A DNA stretch of 62,756 bases from Bacteroidota bacterium (GCA_023458215.1 JAEXAJ010000146.1:1-62756); one strand, 5' to 3'; shown: positions 1 to 9,619, counted from the first letter of the stretch. Notes: a model not told the origin generated them from the letters alone. Numbers and translations are program-made.

Positions 1-132
1 GGGGCAAAACGGACTCTGACTCTTCTTTCTGTCATAATCTACCTTACTTATAAATAATTTAGACGGCAAAATTAAACCTTTTTTTCCACACTAATGTTTT
101 TTTTTGTACTTTTCGCAAAAATTTCAACCATT
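1..132. other. 5' edge and upstream region of the 7TM-HD gene
   Basis: This is AT-rich non-coding sequence with no gene visible. A TACTTTTC element at 107-114 matches the Bacteroides -7 consensus TAnnTTTG at 7 of 8 positions. It lies 18 bp before the ATG at 133 and supports that ATG rather than the in-frame ATG at 94, which would lie upstream of the transcript. No clear -33 element is seen. Confidence 0.5.
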
Positions 133-2196
133 ATGAGTTATTTCAGTAAGACCAAAAAGGATTTCTCCTTCAGAGATTTATTATATAAAGCACTGATATT
201 CGTCGGTACAGTAGCAGTTATTGTCTATTTTCTTCCACGCGACGGCAAATTCAATTACCAGTTTGATACTGATAAACCCTGGAAGTACGGGCAGTTGATG
301 GCGACGTTTGATTTTCCCATCTATAAGGATGATAATATTGTAAAGCATGAACAAGACAGTATACTTGCCAACTTCCAGCCTTATTTTCAGTTGGACAAAA
401 GCGTCGAGAAGAATGCACTCAATAAATTGAAGGCCGACTACCCAAATCATTTAAAAGGGATCGTTCCGTCATCAGACTACATGCGTTTTTTGGAAAGAAA
501 ACTTTCCGAAGTTTACAGCTCCGGCATCCTCTCCACAGATCAGTTAGCCAAACTACAGAAAGACAGTACCACCACCATCATGATAGTGAACGACAAAATG
601 GCGAATCAGCAAAGTACTGATAAACTTCACTCTGTAAAAGATGCCTACAATTATGTGCTTACTGCCGATACCCTACATTACCGTCCTGATATTTTACGTC
701 AATGCTCGCTGAATGAATATATATTCCCTAACCTGACCTACGACGAACAACGCACGGAAACTGCCAAAAAAGAAATTCTCGACAATTATTCATGGGCAAA
801 CGGCATCGTACTGAGCGGGCAGAAAATCATCGATCGGGGTGAAATCGTAAGCCAGGAAACTTACAACATCCTTGAAAGTCTGCGGAAAGAATCAATTAAA
901 CGAAGTGAGTCTATCGGGCAAAAACGCTTGATGCTAGTAGGGCAAATATTATACGTCAGCATCTTTATGCTATGTTTCATGCTCTATCTTGACTTGTTCC
1001 GCAAAGATTATTACGATCGCAAAGGTAGTCTCTCGCTGCTTTTTGCCCTTACCATGTTTTATTGTGTAGTGACTGCTATCATGGTGGCAAACAGCATGTT
1101 CAATGTGTATATATTGCCATACGCCATGCTACCCATTATCATCCGGGTGTTCCTCGATTCGCGTACAGCATTTATCACGCATGCTATCACTATATTGATA
1201 TGCTCCATTTCGCTGAGATATCCCCATGAGTTTATCTTATTGCAACTCTCTGCCGGATTAGTAGCTATCTTTAGCCTGCGCGAACTGTCCCAGCGTTCAC
1301 AATTATTCCGCACGGCAATACTTGTAATACTGACTTATGCGGCAGTCTACTTTGCTTTCGAGTTGATAACAGAGAATGATTTGTCGAAAATCAATGGAAG
1401 CATGTACACCTATTTCGTTATTAACGGAGTACTCCTACTATTTACATATCCGCTGCTCTTCCTGGTAGAAAAGACTTTCGGATTTACGTCCAATGTTACT
1501 TTAGTAGAACTATCCAATATCAACAACAACCTGTTGCGTCGCATGTCCGAAACGGTTCCCGGCACTTTCCAGCACTCCATGCAGGTGGCCAATCTTGCAG
1601 CGGAGGCTGCCAATCGTATCGATGCCAAAAGCCAATTGGTGCGTACCGGTGCACTGTATCATGACATAGGCAAGATGGAAAATCCTGTTTTCTTCACGGA
1701 GAACCAGTCAGGTGGCGTCAATCCGCATAAGAATCTCAATTATGAACAAAGCTCACAGGTAGTTATCAGCCACGTGACCGACGGATTGAAATTAGCGGAA
1801 AAGAATAACCTGCCCAAAGTCATTAAAGACTTTATTACGACTCATCATGGCCGTGGCAAAACAAAATTCTTCTATATATCTTGGAAAAATGAACATCCCG
1901 GCGAAGAACCTAATGAAGAACTTTTCACGTATCCGGGTCCTAATCCGTTCACGAAAGAGCAAGCTATCCTAATGATGGCAGATTCCGTAGAAGCAGCTTC
2001 ACGTAGTTTGCCCGAATATACGGAAGAAAGTATCAGCAACCTGGTAGACAAGATTATCGACGCACAGGTGGCAGAAGGTTACTTCAAAGAATGCCCCATC
2101 ACCTTTAAAGACATTGCTACGGTAAAGGCAGTGTTTAAAGAAAAGCTAAAAACGATTTATCATACCCGTATCAGTTATCCCGAACTAAAAAAATAG
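133..2196 (+). CDS. 7TM-HD family phosphodiesterase (PgpH/YqfF type)
   Basis: This is a 687-residue membrane protein with the PgpH-family layout. A short cytoplasmic N-terminus and one membrane span (about residues 17-35) lead into a long extracytoplasmic domain to about residue 270. A block of seven hydrophobic segments follows (about 275-450), then a cytoplasmic HD domain with the metal-binding motif LYHDIGK near residue 508 and a TTHHG motif further on. Characterised relatives hydrolyse the second messenger c-di-AMP to pApA; that activity is inferred here from family membership. I chose the ATG at 133 because a -7-like element sits at 107-114. It is followed after 5 bp by the next gene on the same strand, so the two are probably co-transcribed. 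Confidence 0.88.
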   Translation: MSYFSKTKKDFSFRDLLYKALIFVGTVAVIVYFLPRDGKFNYQFDTDKPWKYGQLMATFDFPIYKDDNIVKHEQDSILANFQPYFQLDKSVEKNALNKLKADYPNHLKGIVPSSDYMRFLERKLSEVYSSGILSTDQLAKLQKDSTTTIMIVNDKMANQQSTDKLHSVKDAYNYVLTADTLHYRPDILRQCSLNEYIFPNLTYDEQRTETAKKEILDNYSWANGIVLSGQKIIDRGEIVSQETYNILESLRKESIKRSESIGQKRLMLVGQILYVSIFMLCFMLYLDLFRKDYYDRKGSLSLLFALTMFYCVVTAIMVANSMFNVYILPYAMLPIIIRVFLDSRTAFITHAITILICSISLRYPHEFILLQLSAGLVAIFSLRELSQRSQLFRTAILVILTYAAVYFAFELITENDLSKINGSMYTYFVINGVLLLFTYPLLFLVEKTFGFTSNVTLVELSNINNNLLRRMSETVPGTFQHSMQVANLAAEAANRIDAKSQLVRTGALYHDIGKMENPVFFTENQSGGVNPHKNLNYEQSSQVVISHVTDGLKLAEKNNLPKVIKDFITTHHGRGKTKFFYISWKNEHPGEEPNEELFTYPGPNPFTKEQAILMMADSVEAASRSLPEYTEESISNLVDKIIDAQVAEGYFKECPITFKDIATVKAVFKEKLKTIYHTRISYPELKK

Positions 2197-2201
2197 GAAC
2201 T

Positions 2202-2969
2202 ATGGAAGTGACTGCTAAAGAACAAAAAAGAGCCGAAAAGCTGCTGCAAAGTCAGCGGGTGGGGCTGCATCAGATTGAGAGTTTCAGTTTCATGAAGCGT
2301 TATCACGAAGCACCTCGCAAGAGTAACTTGACTACCAAGGATAAATATGGCCCCGGCATACTGACTTTGCGTCTGAAGGAAGGGAAAGTGAAGGTGATAC
2401 TTCTGCCTCCCTGCCGTCATCCGTCCTCGGTGATCCGTTTTCTGATTTCCAAAGGAATTGTTTTCGATAACTATGTACATCGCAAACGTACTGCTACCGA
2501 GATGCCTACGGAAACTTACAAACGCCCTTCACTCTATATGTTTTATTTCTTCGTTTTATTCCTCATGTTCCTGATTCTAGGTTATTACTCCATCAGTGGT
2601 GAAGTTTGGTGGGGATTCATTCCGGCTATCATTTCTTTCGGGCTGAGCCTGTTCTTCATCTGTATGCTGATGACGCGCTTCTGCTACCTGACACTGAACA
2701 ACAAGGCACTTATCATCCATAGCGCAGGCAGAACGATTCAATATCCCTATACAGATTTACGGAAAGTAAACTTTGACTTTGCGCGCGAACAAGCGTTCAC
2801 GCATGTCATGGAACTATTGGACAAGGATTACCGTTACCGATTATTTTATATCGGTAGGGTTTCAAGGAAAAAGTTGAGTGAGATTGCCGAACGTTTACAG
2901 GAAGCAGGAGTAGATGCTACTTGCAGCTTGAATGATAACAAGCGCTTTTATCAGGACATTCAGCGATAA
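2202..2969 (+). CDS. hypothetical two-span membrane protein
   Basis: A 255-residue protein that I do not recognise. It has a basic N-terminal cytoplasmic-looking part (1-105), two adjacent hydrophobic spans at about 107-128 and 132-155, and a C-terminal part of about 100 residues resembling a PH-like or membrane-associated fold with many basic and aromatic residues. It starts 5 bp after the 7TM-HD gene stop, so it is probably the second gene of that operon. Its last 10 bp overlap the 3' end of the convergent tyrosine phosphatase gene. Function unknown. Confidence 0.7.
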   Translation: MEVTAKEQKRAEKLLQSQRVGLHQIESFSFMKRYHEAPRKSNLTTKDKYGPGILTLRLKEGKVKVILLPPCRHPSSVIRFLISKGIVFDNYVHRKRTATEMPTETYKRPSLYMFYFFVLFLMFLILGYYSISGEVWWGFIPAIISFGLSLFFICMLMTRFCYLTLNNKALIIHSAGRTIQYPYTDLRKVNFDFAREQAFTHVMELLDKDYRYRLFYIGRVSRKKLSEIAERLQEAGVDATCSLNDNKRFYQDIQR

Positions 2970-3430
2970 TTTAGTTTTTCCAGCAGTCCTGCACAAGCAT
3001 CCTCCAGCAAATCGAGCACATACTCGAATCCTTCGGCACCACCATAATAAGGATCGGGCACATGGTCGGCATGAGTAAACTTCGTGCAATACTCCGTCAT
3101 GCGGTGTATTTTACTCCATTCTTCGGGAGAAGGGGCACGGTCTTTCAAATCGTCGATATTGCGGTCGTCCATACCGATTATCAAGTCGAAGTTATAAAAA
3201 TCTTCTGTGCGGACGGGACGGGAACGATGGGTTAAGTTATACCCACGACGAGCCGCATGGGCACGCATCCGGCTATCGGGTAATTCTCCCTGATGATAAG
3301 ACAAGATACCGGCAGAGTCAATCACAAATTCATCTTCACGTCCGGCTTCTTCTATCAAACGTTTCATAACTCCTTCGGCGGAAGAAGAACGGCAAATATT
3401 GCCGAGACAAACAAAAAGTATTTTCTTCAT
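2960..3430 (-). CDS. low molecular weight protein-tyrosine phosphatase
   Basis: This 156-residue protein has the complete catalytic P-loop C-L-G-N-I-C-R-S at residues 8-15 (nucleophile Cys8, Arg14) and the general-acid loop DPYYGG near residue 124, both diagnostic of LMW-PTPs. In bacteria such enzymes dephosphorylate tyrosine kinases that control capsule or exopolysaccharide export, but no cognate kinase is visible here. The gene lies 52 bp downstream of priA on the same strand and may be read through from it. Its 3' end overlaps the convergent upstream gene by 10 bp. Confidence 0.92.
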   Translation of the reverse strand: MKKILFVCLGNICRSSSAEGVMKRLIEEAGREDEFVIDSAGILSYHQGELPDSRMRAHAARRGYNLTHRSRPVRTEDFYNFDLIIGMDDRNIDDLKDRAPSPEEWSKIHRMTEYCTKFTHADHVPDPYYGGAEGFEYVLDLLEDACAGLLEKLNYR

Positions 3431-3482
3431 ACAACTATTTCATTATGTAATTAAGTAGCTATGGGAATTCAATTTTAATTCA

Positions 3483-5945
3483 CTACATCGGATCGACATC
3501 GTAATACACAATCAATGATTTGAAGCGATCCTCAGCTATCATCTCTTTCTGTACTTGCACCAGCAGTTCACGGGCACGTGCCATCGGAGCGTTAAGTTCT
3601 ATCTTAACAATAATCTTCCGGATGAACAACGTCTGCACACGGGCAACGGGAGGCTTATCCGGCCCCAAAACACGGTTGCCGAAGACACCGCGCAACTTAC
3701 TTGCCATGGTTTGTGCCATCAGGTCAAGCAGTTGCTCATTCCGGTTTTTAAGATAAACATACACCAAACGATAGTAAGGCGGATAATGGAACAGTTGGCG
3801 TTCGGCAAGCTGTCCGCCTACCATTGCTTCGTAATCGTTAGTGATGACTTGGGGAATTATGGAATGATCCATGCTTTTGGTTTGCAACACTACCCTTCCC
3901 TGCTTATTTTTTCGTCCGGCACGCCCTGCTACTTGCGCCATAAGCTGATATGCACGCTCGTAAGCCCGGAAATCGGGGTAGTTGAGCATTGTGTCAGCAT
4001 TGAGTATACCCACGACACTGACATGATCGAAGTCCAGTCCTTTCGAAACCATCTGCGTTCCAATCAGTATATTCGTCTTGCCCTGCTCAAAGTCGGCAAT
4101 GATACGCTCGTAAGCAGTACGGGTACGGGTAGTATCCAAATCCATACGGGCTACGGATGCGTCGGGAAAAATAGCCTTGATCTCATCTTCTATCTTCTCC
4201 GTACCAAAGCCACGGTTACGCAAGTCACTTCCTTCACAAGCGGGGCAAATACGGGGTAACTGATAGGTGTATCCACAATAATGGCACGTCAATTGGTTTA
4301 ATCCCTTATGAAAAGTCAGACTGACATCACAGTTCTTGCACTTTGGCACCCAACCACACGTATGGCATTCTATCATTGGTGCAAAGCCACGACGATTCTG
4401 GAACAAGATAACCTGCTCTTTCTGCTCCAACGCCTCGCGTACATATTGCAGCAGTAGCGGTGAAAAAGGGCCGTTCATCCGTTTCTTCCGTTGCAGTTCT
4501 TTGATGTCTACAGGGATGATTTCGGGTAATTGTATGTCTTTGTACCGCTCTTTTAGTTCCACCAAACCATATTTATCCGAAACGGCATTGTGCCAAGTCT
4601 CTATCGAAGGGGTTGCCGTTCCTAATAGCGTTTTGGCACCATACATCGCCGCCAACACAATGGCTGCATTGCGGGCATGATATCGTGGAGCAGGGTCTTG
4701 CTGTTTATACGTATTCTCATGTTCTTCGTCCACAATAACGAGTCCCAAGTTACGGAACGGCAGAAATATAGAAGAACGAACTCCCAAAATAATGTCATAT
4801 CCACTTTCCGACAACTGCTTTTGCCAAATTTCCACTCGTTCGGCATCAGGAAATTTGGAATGATAGATACCCAATCGAGTCCCGAATACCCGTTGCAAAC
4901 GTTCGGTTATCTGAGTAGTCAGTGCTATTTCGGGCAGCAGATAGAGCACTTGTTTGCCTTGACAGATGGTTTGTTCTATCAAATGGATATAAACTTCCGT
5001 TTTACCACTGGACGTTACGCCATGTAACAGGCAGACGTTTTTTGTCTTGAAGCTTTCGATGATACCATCATAAGCTTGCTGCTGATAAACATTCAGTGCA
5101 TTCAAAGGGAACGTTTCTTTCATCGAAACAGCATTCAAGCGACCTATCTCCTGCTGATAAACTTCAAACACTCCCCGCTCTATCAGTCCATTGAAAACGG
5201 CTGGGGTAGCAGACGCACGTTGCAGCAGCTCTTTCTTGTTGACTTCCTTCGGTGTGCCACCCAAACAACCGGAAAGCTCGATATATTTCATCAATAAGTC
5301 CAATTGCTTAGGTGCACGGCGTTGCAATTCATCGAAGAAGAAGTGTAACCGACGTTCATTACTTGCTGCGGCAGTCAGACGTACGCGGGTTTCGGTTTTG
5401 GGTTTATAGGTTCGCCTCAATTCTTCTTTTACGAAAATAGCTTCCTTATCAAGCAGGGATTTAACGATATTGAGGATATTCTTGAAGCCGGTATCTTTCT
5501 CCAGCTTTGTAACACACTGTTCCGGCTCTACAGAAAGCAAATCAAGTACTTTCTGTTCCCGTTCGGGCAAGGATTCCGTTGCTTCGAAATCAGGATTATA
5601 CTCTACCATGGTTTCGCTCTCGAGTTTCAAGCCCGAAGGCAATGCCGCTTTGTAAACATCGCCTTGTGTACAAAGATAGTAATCGGCTACCCACTCCCAG
5701 AACTTGAATTGCCGGGGTAACAGAATAGGATGTGCATCCAGCAGCGCTGTCACTTCCTTCACCTCATATTCTTCGGGTTTCAGATAATGCACGTTCCGCA
5801 CAATTCCCGTATAGTATTTCTTCTTTCCGAAAGGTACTACAATACGGCAACCGATCTGCACCTCCTCTGCCATTTCTTCCGGCAAGGAGTAAGTGAAACA
5901 GCTGTGCAGAGGCAGGGGTAATATGACATCTACAAATTTTTCCAT
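3483..5945 (-). CDS. priA: primosomal protein N' (replication restart helicase PriA)
   Basis: At 820 residues this is the usual Bacteroidetes PriA length. It has an N-terminal 3'-DNA-binding domain, a Walker A motif GVTSSGKTEV near residue 310, a DEEH Walker B box, and a cysteine-rich zinc-binding region (CHTCGWVPKC, then CHYCGY and CPACEG) inserted between helicase lobes. The end motif of lobe 2 includes QMVSKGLDF and QVAGRAGR. PriA reloads the replicative helicase at stalled forks. A -7 element TATCTTTG lies on the minus strand at 5954-5961, directly before the start codon, giving a very short leader. Confidence 0.95.
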   Translation of the reverse strand: MEKFVDVILPLPLHSCFTYSLPEEMAEEVQIGCRIVVPFGKKKYYTGIVRNVHYLKPEEYEVKEVTALLDAHPILLPRQFKFWEWVADYYLCTQGDVYKAALPSGLKLESETMVEYNPDFEATESLPEREQKVLDLLSVEPEQCVTKLEKDTGFKNILNIVKSLLDKEAIFVKEELRRTYKPKTETRVRLTAAASNERRLHFFFDELQRRAPKQLDLLMKYIELSGCLGGTPKEVNKKELLQRASATPAVFNGLIERGVFEVYQQEIGRLNAVSMKETFPLNALNVYQQQAYDGIIESFKTKNVCLLHGVTSSGKTEVYIHLIEQTICQGKQVLYLLPEIALTTQITERLQRVFGTRLGIYHSKFPDAERVEIWQKQLSESGYDIILGVRSSIFLPFRNLGLVIVDEEHENTYKQQDPAPRYHARNAAIVLAAMYGAKTLLGTATPSIETWHNAVSDKYGLVELKERYKDIQLPEIIPVDIKELQRKKRMNGPFSPLLLQYVREALEQKEQVILFQNRRGFAPMIECHTCGWVPKCKNCDVSLTFHKGLNQLTCHYCGYTYQLPRICPACEGSDLRNRGFGTEKIEDEIKAIFPDASVARMDLDTTRTRTAYERIIADFEQGKTNILIGTQMVSKGLDFDHVSVVGILNADTMLNYPDFRAYERAYQLMAQVAGRAGRKNKQGRVVLQTKSMDHSIIPQVITNDYEAMVGGQLAERQLFHYPPYYRLVYVYLKNRNEQLLDLMAQTMASKLRGVFGNRVLGPDKPPVARVQTLFIRKIIVKIELNAPMARARELLVQVQKEMIAEDRFKSLIVYYDVDPM

Positions 5946-5953
5946 TGCGTGTG

Positions 5954-5961
5954 CAAAGATA
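5954..5961 (-). promoter_or_regulatory. -7 promoter element for priA
   Basis: On the minus strand this reads TATCTTTG, a full match to TAnnTTTG, 8 bp before the priA start. No TTTG is seen 19-21 bp upstream; that region is taken up by the hairpin at 5968-5997. Confidence 0.55.
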
Positions 5962-5967
5962 CAAAAG

Positions 5968-5997
5968 AGAAGCGGAACTTTTTAGGATTCCGCTTCT
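5968..5997. other. 10-bp inverted repeat over the priA promoter region
   Basis: Arms AGAAGCGGAA (5968-5977) and TTCCGCTTCT (5988-5997) are perfectly complementary with a 10-nt loop. The element sits where the -33 box of the priA promoter would be. It could be an operator, or a terminator for leftward transcription arriving from the gap upstream. Confidence 0.5.
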
Positions 5998-6231
5998 AAA
6001 CCAGGGCAACCGCACCAAAATACAATTTCTCTCTTTGCATCCCAAAGAGATGTATTCAAAAAAACACCAATACGCCAAACATGCTTGTCATAATGATGCA
6101 ATATTAGCATTTTTGCTAACATACACTTTTTGTAAAATTCTTCTTCCAGTATATATTGCGAATAAAAAGAGAATAGCTATGTACTCTTTTTGCATATCCT
6201 TCCGCCTTTTCAAGCTAATTATGCAAAAAAG

Positions 6232-6362
6232 GGTTACTACTTACGAGTAATATGGTTACTACTTACAGGTGATATGGTTACTACCTAAGGGTAAAAGACC
6301 TACTACTTACAGGTAACACTCCTATAAGCGTCACCTTTCAGTCCTATAAATGTACTTTCAGG
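6232..6362. repeat. 22-bp-period tandem array A (about 6 degenerate units)
   Basis: GGTTACTAC starts at 6232, 6254 and 6276. CCTACTAC follows at 6299 after one extra base, then CCTATAA at 6321 and 6343. The first four units share TTACTAC-TTACAGGTAA-like content with short dyad arms TTAC/GTAA. The last two units share CCTATAA and CTTTCAG. There are no unique spacers, so this is not CRISPR. It lies between priA and the OMP terminator. Confidence 0.8.
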
Positions 6363-6592
6363 AAGTAATTTCACGCTAACAGAAACGTACGCATTTTGAT
6401 ACCGATCTTATAATCCGCCACTTACCGATTTTCGTTTGCGTATTCTCGTTACGCCAGGTGTCCGCACGGGAATACGGTATTCTGAGCAACACAGAAATAC
6501 AATGTGTCAAATTGATTATTACTTAACGTATGCGGTAAGTTCATCGAACTGCCCCTTTCTTTAAGAAGTTACTCATCTTTAACATAGCAAAA

Positions 6593-6624
6593 GAGAGGAC
6601 GGCTTTCACAAGCCATCCTCTCTC
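6593..6624 (-). terminator. intrinsic terminator of the beta-barrel gene
   Basis: Arms GAGAGGACGGCTT and AAGCCATCCTCTC pair with one mismatch around a 4-nt loop. On the minus strand the stem is followed by TTTTG. It lies about 105 bp past the stop of the beta-barrel gene. Confidence 0.8.
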
Positions 6625-6726
6625 AACACATTTTTTACTAATACAACCAGATTCTGTTTAGTGAAACCGAAACTCTGATTGTAGGGCAACAGTTCCTTTT
6701 CAGAGGAGCTGTATTTTATTAGTTTC

Positions 6727-7497
6727 TTAGAATTTAAACCCGACCTTGATAGTAGGGGCAGACAGGAAACTGAAGTTATGACTGTCTGCGTCCAAATTGC
6801 TCAATCCTTCTTGCGGCTTATACGTAGTCATATTATATGTATAAGAGAAAGGATCAATCTGAGCACCCACATACATGGCAGGCAATACGAAGTAATCTAC
6901 ACCCATGGTGAATGAACCTCGGAGGTTCCATGTTTCACCGACGGATTTGCCCATTGATTCGTATTCGTCATACTTCATCTGATTCTGAGCGTAAGCCATG
7001 CCCACACGCAGACCTGTATACCACATCAGGTTAGGAACTTTCTTAATCTTAAAATAACGATCGACACCTGCAAAGACATTATACGAGAATGTCTGAGCAT
7101 CAGCCACTGCACGATAACCGGGAATCTCTCCCATATTATCTTCCACAGAAGCGTTTTCGTCCATCGTGCCGGGAACAGCCGAATAACCGGGGTTATTCGT
7201 GAAGTTCAAACCGCCACCCAAGTTAAGTTTCCACAAGTCGTTGAAGAACCAGCCTGCCTCGAAACCAACCATCAGCTTTTTATCTGACCAATCGGTGGAG
7301 AGTGCCGCAACTTCATAATTCGCCATCGTCCCCGGAAGGGCACTGACGCTTGCGTAGCTATTGTATCCTACAGTGGCTGCAAGGGTGAAATCACCTTTCT
7401 TCGGGGTGAAGTCCTTTTTACAGCTTGCCTCTTGTGCACTGACTGAAAGACACATCATGGGCATAACGGCTAACAGTAAAAGTCTTGCTATTTTCAT
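6727..7497 (-). CDS. outer membrane beta-barrel protein
   Basis: This 256-residue protein has an N-terminal signal peptide ending at SVSAQ (about residue 21). The rest is a run of alternating polar and hydrophobic strands typical of a small beta-barrel, ending in phenylalanine (KVGFKF) as BAM substrates often do. The middle contains repeated aromatic-glycine strands (GFEAGWFF, YTGLRVGMAY). The gene lies 35 bp downstream of the coiled-coil lipoprotein gene on the same strand, so the pair is probably one transcript and may act together at the outer membrane. No specific substrate can be assigned. Confidence 0.8.
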   Translation of the reverse strand: MKIARLLLLAVMPMMCLSVSAQEASCKKDFTPKKGDFTLAATVGYNSYASVSALPGTMANYEVAALSTDWSDKKLMVGFEAGWFFNDLWKLNLGGGLNFTNNPGYSAVPGTMDENASVEDNMGEIPGYRAVADAQTFSYNVFAGVDRYFKIKKVPNLMWYTGLRVGMAYAQNQMKYDEYESMGKSVGETWNLRGSFTMGVDYFVLPAMYVGAQIDPFSYTYNMTTYKPQEGLSNLDADSHNFSFLSAPTIKVGFKF

Positions 7498-7532
7498 ATT
7501 ACTTTTAGTTTTAATGCCGTTAATATTGGGGG

Positions 7533-9275
7533 TTATTCTGCCGGAGTTGATCCGATTAAAGTTTGAATCTTATCCATATAGTCTTTATATTGTGCCTCAT
7601 AAATAGCTATATCAGACTCTGCCTTAGCAAGCTTTTCTTCCTCCTGCTTGATTGCCTCTTCCTTAGTAGCAATACCATTCAATTGTGCAATATATCCTTG
7701 ATATCTAGATATATTTTGCTTACAACTACTTATTAAGCTTTCATAATCGGCGTAACTATTAGCAATCTGATTCAATGAATTTGCTAAAGTTTGTTGCTTA
7801 GTAAATGCTTTATTTGCATTTTCATTTGCCAACCAAGCCTCTACATAGCATGCCTCAAAAGCCTTTATGTAAGCAGCCACATATTCGGTATAAGCCTTCG
7901 CTGCATCACTGGTTGCAAAAGCTTCAGCTTCACTAATCTTTGTCAACTCTTTATTCAGGTTTTCTATAAATTCCTTGGCATTCTTCAGATTAATATCTGC
8001 ACTTTCTTTATTTCCAGTGGCTCTAGTCAAAGCATCTTCTTCATTGAAAGTCACATTTTTCAAATCTTGTTTCTTTGACTGCAAAATCCAATATGCGTTA
8101 TCTTTATCAGTTGAAGTCTTAGCCTCATCATAAACTTTTTGAGCATCTGCCACCGCTTTCACTGCATTCTTATATTCATCAGTAGCTTGTTTATCCTTCA
8201 GTGCCTTTTGAGCTTCTGCTACTGCTAAAGCCTGTACCTTAACATTGTTTTCTGCAGAAGGCAACCAGTTCTCTTCATTAGATTTGATATCTGCGGCAAT
8301 ACGTTCTTTTGCATCGGCAATTGCTTCTGCATTAAGTTCATAATTGACAACAGATACATAATAAGTATTTGTCCCTACAGTTTTATCATCGTATGTATAT
8401 TCAACTGTATGAGAGTTCAGACTATTATCACCATCATCAAAAATATCCACCATATTATAATATGCCCAATAATCATTACCAACTTTCTGCACAAACTCGT
8501 ATTGTCCTTGCAAATTAGCTTTGTCCCAATAAGCCTGTTGTGCCTGCTGGTATGCAACCAACTTTTCATTAGATGTCTTTTCCAAAGCTACTTGAGCTGC
8601 ATAAGCTTCTTTATACGCTTTTTCAGCATCTTCCTTCGTTTTAATCGTAGCCTCATACTTGGAATATTCAGTAATCAATGCTTCCTCGTCAGCAATCCAA
8701 CCTTCATATCGTTTTGTCTCATTTGCCACATATTCCTTAGTTCCAATCAACTCAGCATTCAACCTAGCAATTTGTGCAGTAGCGGATAACTTAGTATCTC
8801 TTGCACTTTGTAATAGCTGCAATACATTATCAGCTTTTGTCACCAATTCCTGAATTCTCAATTTTTCAGCAGCATCCACATTATCTAAAGCAGCAATCAA
8901 GTTTGCTTTAGCCATTTCTAATGCAGCTTTCGCACTTTGCAACTGAGCCTCAGCATTAATTTTGGCAGCTTCAATTTCCATATCCAAAGTAGCTTGTGCT
9001 TTCTGGAGAGCCAATTTAGCTTGCTCATTTTCAAGTTCTTTAGCGGCAGTTTCGGCAGCTTTATAAGCCGCTTCCGCATCAGCAATAGCCTTTTCTGCGT
9101 TTGCACGAATCAAAGCAGCTTCTCCTTCGGCTTTTGCTTGTTCAGCTATAGCTTTTAATTGTTCCGCTTTTGCTTCACGCACATTCGTCACCGACTGCGA
9201 TTCATTGTCGTCCACGCACGCTCCCAGAGTCAACGCTCCCAGAAGCACTGCAACCATCATGAGTTTCTTTTTCAT
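7533..9275 (-). CDS. long coiled-coil lipoprotein
   Basis: This 580-residue protein has a lipoprotein signal ending in the lipobox LGAC (Cys about residue 20). From about residue 30 to 165 it is an almost uninterrupted Ala/Glu/Lys/Gln-rich coiled coil, followed by further helices at about 190-260 and 325-570. A short Tyr/Asp-rich non-helical segment lies at about 265-310. I do not recognise a named domain. The likely product is an outer-membrane-anchored rod. It is the first gene of a pair with the beta-barrel gene downstream. A full promoter lies at 9360-9391. Confidence 0.75.
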   Translation of the reverse strand: MKKKLMMVAVLLGALTLGACVDDNESQSVTNVREAKAEQLKAIAEQAKAEGEAALIRANAEKAIADAEAAYKAAETAAKELENEQAKLALQKAQATLDMEIEAAKINAEAQLQSAKAALEMAKANLIAALDNVDAAEKLRIQELVTKADNVLQLLQSARDTKLSATAQIARLNAELIGTKEYVANETKRYEGWIADEEALITEYSKYEATIKTKEDAEKAYKEAYAAQVALEKTSNEKLVAYQQAQQAYWDKANLQGQYEFVQKVGNDYWAYYNMVDIFDDGDNSLNSHTVEYTYDDKTVGTNTYYVSVVNYELNAEAIADAKERIAADIKSNEENWLPSAENNVKVQALAVAEAQKALKDKQATDEYKNAVKAVADAQKVYDEAKTSTDKDNAYWILQSKKQDLKNVTFNEEDALTRATGNKESADINLKNAKEFIENLNKELTKISEAEAFATSDAAKAYTEYVAAYIKAFEACYVEAWLANENANKAFTKQQTLANSLNQIANSYADYESLISSCKQNISRYQGYIAQLNGIATKEEAIKQEEEKLAKAESDIAIYEAQYKDYMDKIQTLIGSTPAE

Positions 9276-9359
9276 AATCGTAAAAATTAATATTAGTAAA
9301 ACAAGTTATGTTTTCAAGATTACCATCAGTTGTTTTGCCTGTGATTTTCTTAACGGAAG

Positions 9360-9391
9360 CAAAGGTATGTGAATTATCTACTGGTAGGAAA
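9360..9391 (-). promoter_or_regulatory. promoter of the coiled-coil lipoprotein gene
   Basis: On the minus strand the -7 box reads TACCTTTG (plus-strand 9360-9367). The -33 box reads TTTC (9388-9391), 20 bp away. This predicts a leader of about 75 nt. Confidence 0.65.
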
Positions 9392-9587
9392 GTATGTATA
9401 TAGCGTGATTTTGTACAAGTATGTAGTACGTTTTACTACACGCCTGTCAACTTCTATTCAAGCACTACTTTTATCACGCAATCGATATTTGTTTATTTTC
9501 CTCCTAGAGTAAGCGAATAGAGGACTATCTTGCACAATAGTTGGATTAAATGTTTCAAGCGCATGGCAGCACAACAAACACTTGTTA

Positions 9588-9619
9588 CCTCGGCAATGAA
9601 CGCCCGTTACATGCCGAGG
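9588..9619 (-). terminator. possible terminator after the small HTH-like gene
   Basis: Arms CCTCGGCA (9588-9595) and TGCCGAGG (9612-9619) form a perfect 8-bp stem with a 16-nt loop. It lies 100 bp beyond the stop of the gene at 9719-9952. There is no clean U-tract on the minus strand, so the call is tentative. Confidence 0.45.

Larger units (their letters stand above)
5946..6726. other. 781-bp intergenic region between priA and the OMP gene
   Basis: No credible gene. From left to right it holds the priA promoter and hairpin (5954-5997), a two-part hairpin at 6019-6056 (arms AATACA/TGTATT and CTCTTTG/CAAAGAG), a 22-bp tandem array (6232-6362), about 230 bp in which I see nothing, and the leftward terminator at 6593-6624 for the beta-barrel gene. 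Short open frames here have no family features. Confidence 0.6.

Noticed and set aside
5945..6250. 101-codon open frame upstream of priA
   Set aside because: It covers the priA promoter and hairpin region, has low-complexity translation and no ribosome-binding or family signal.
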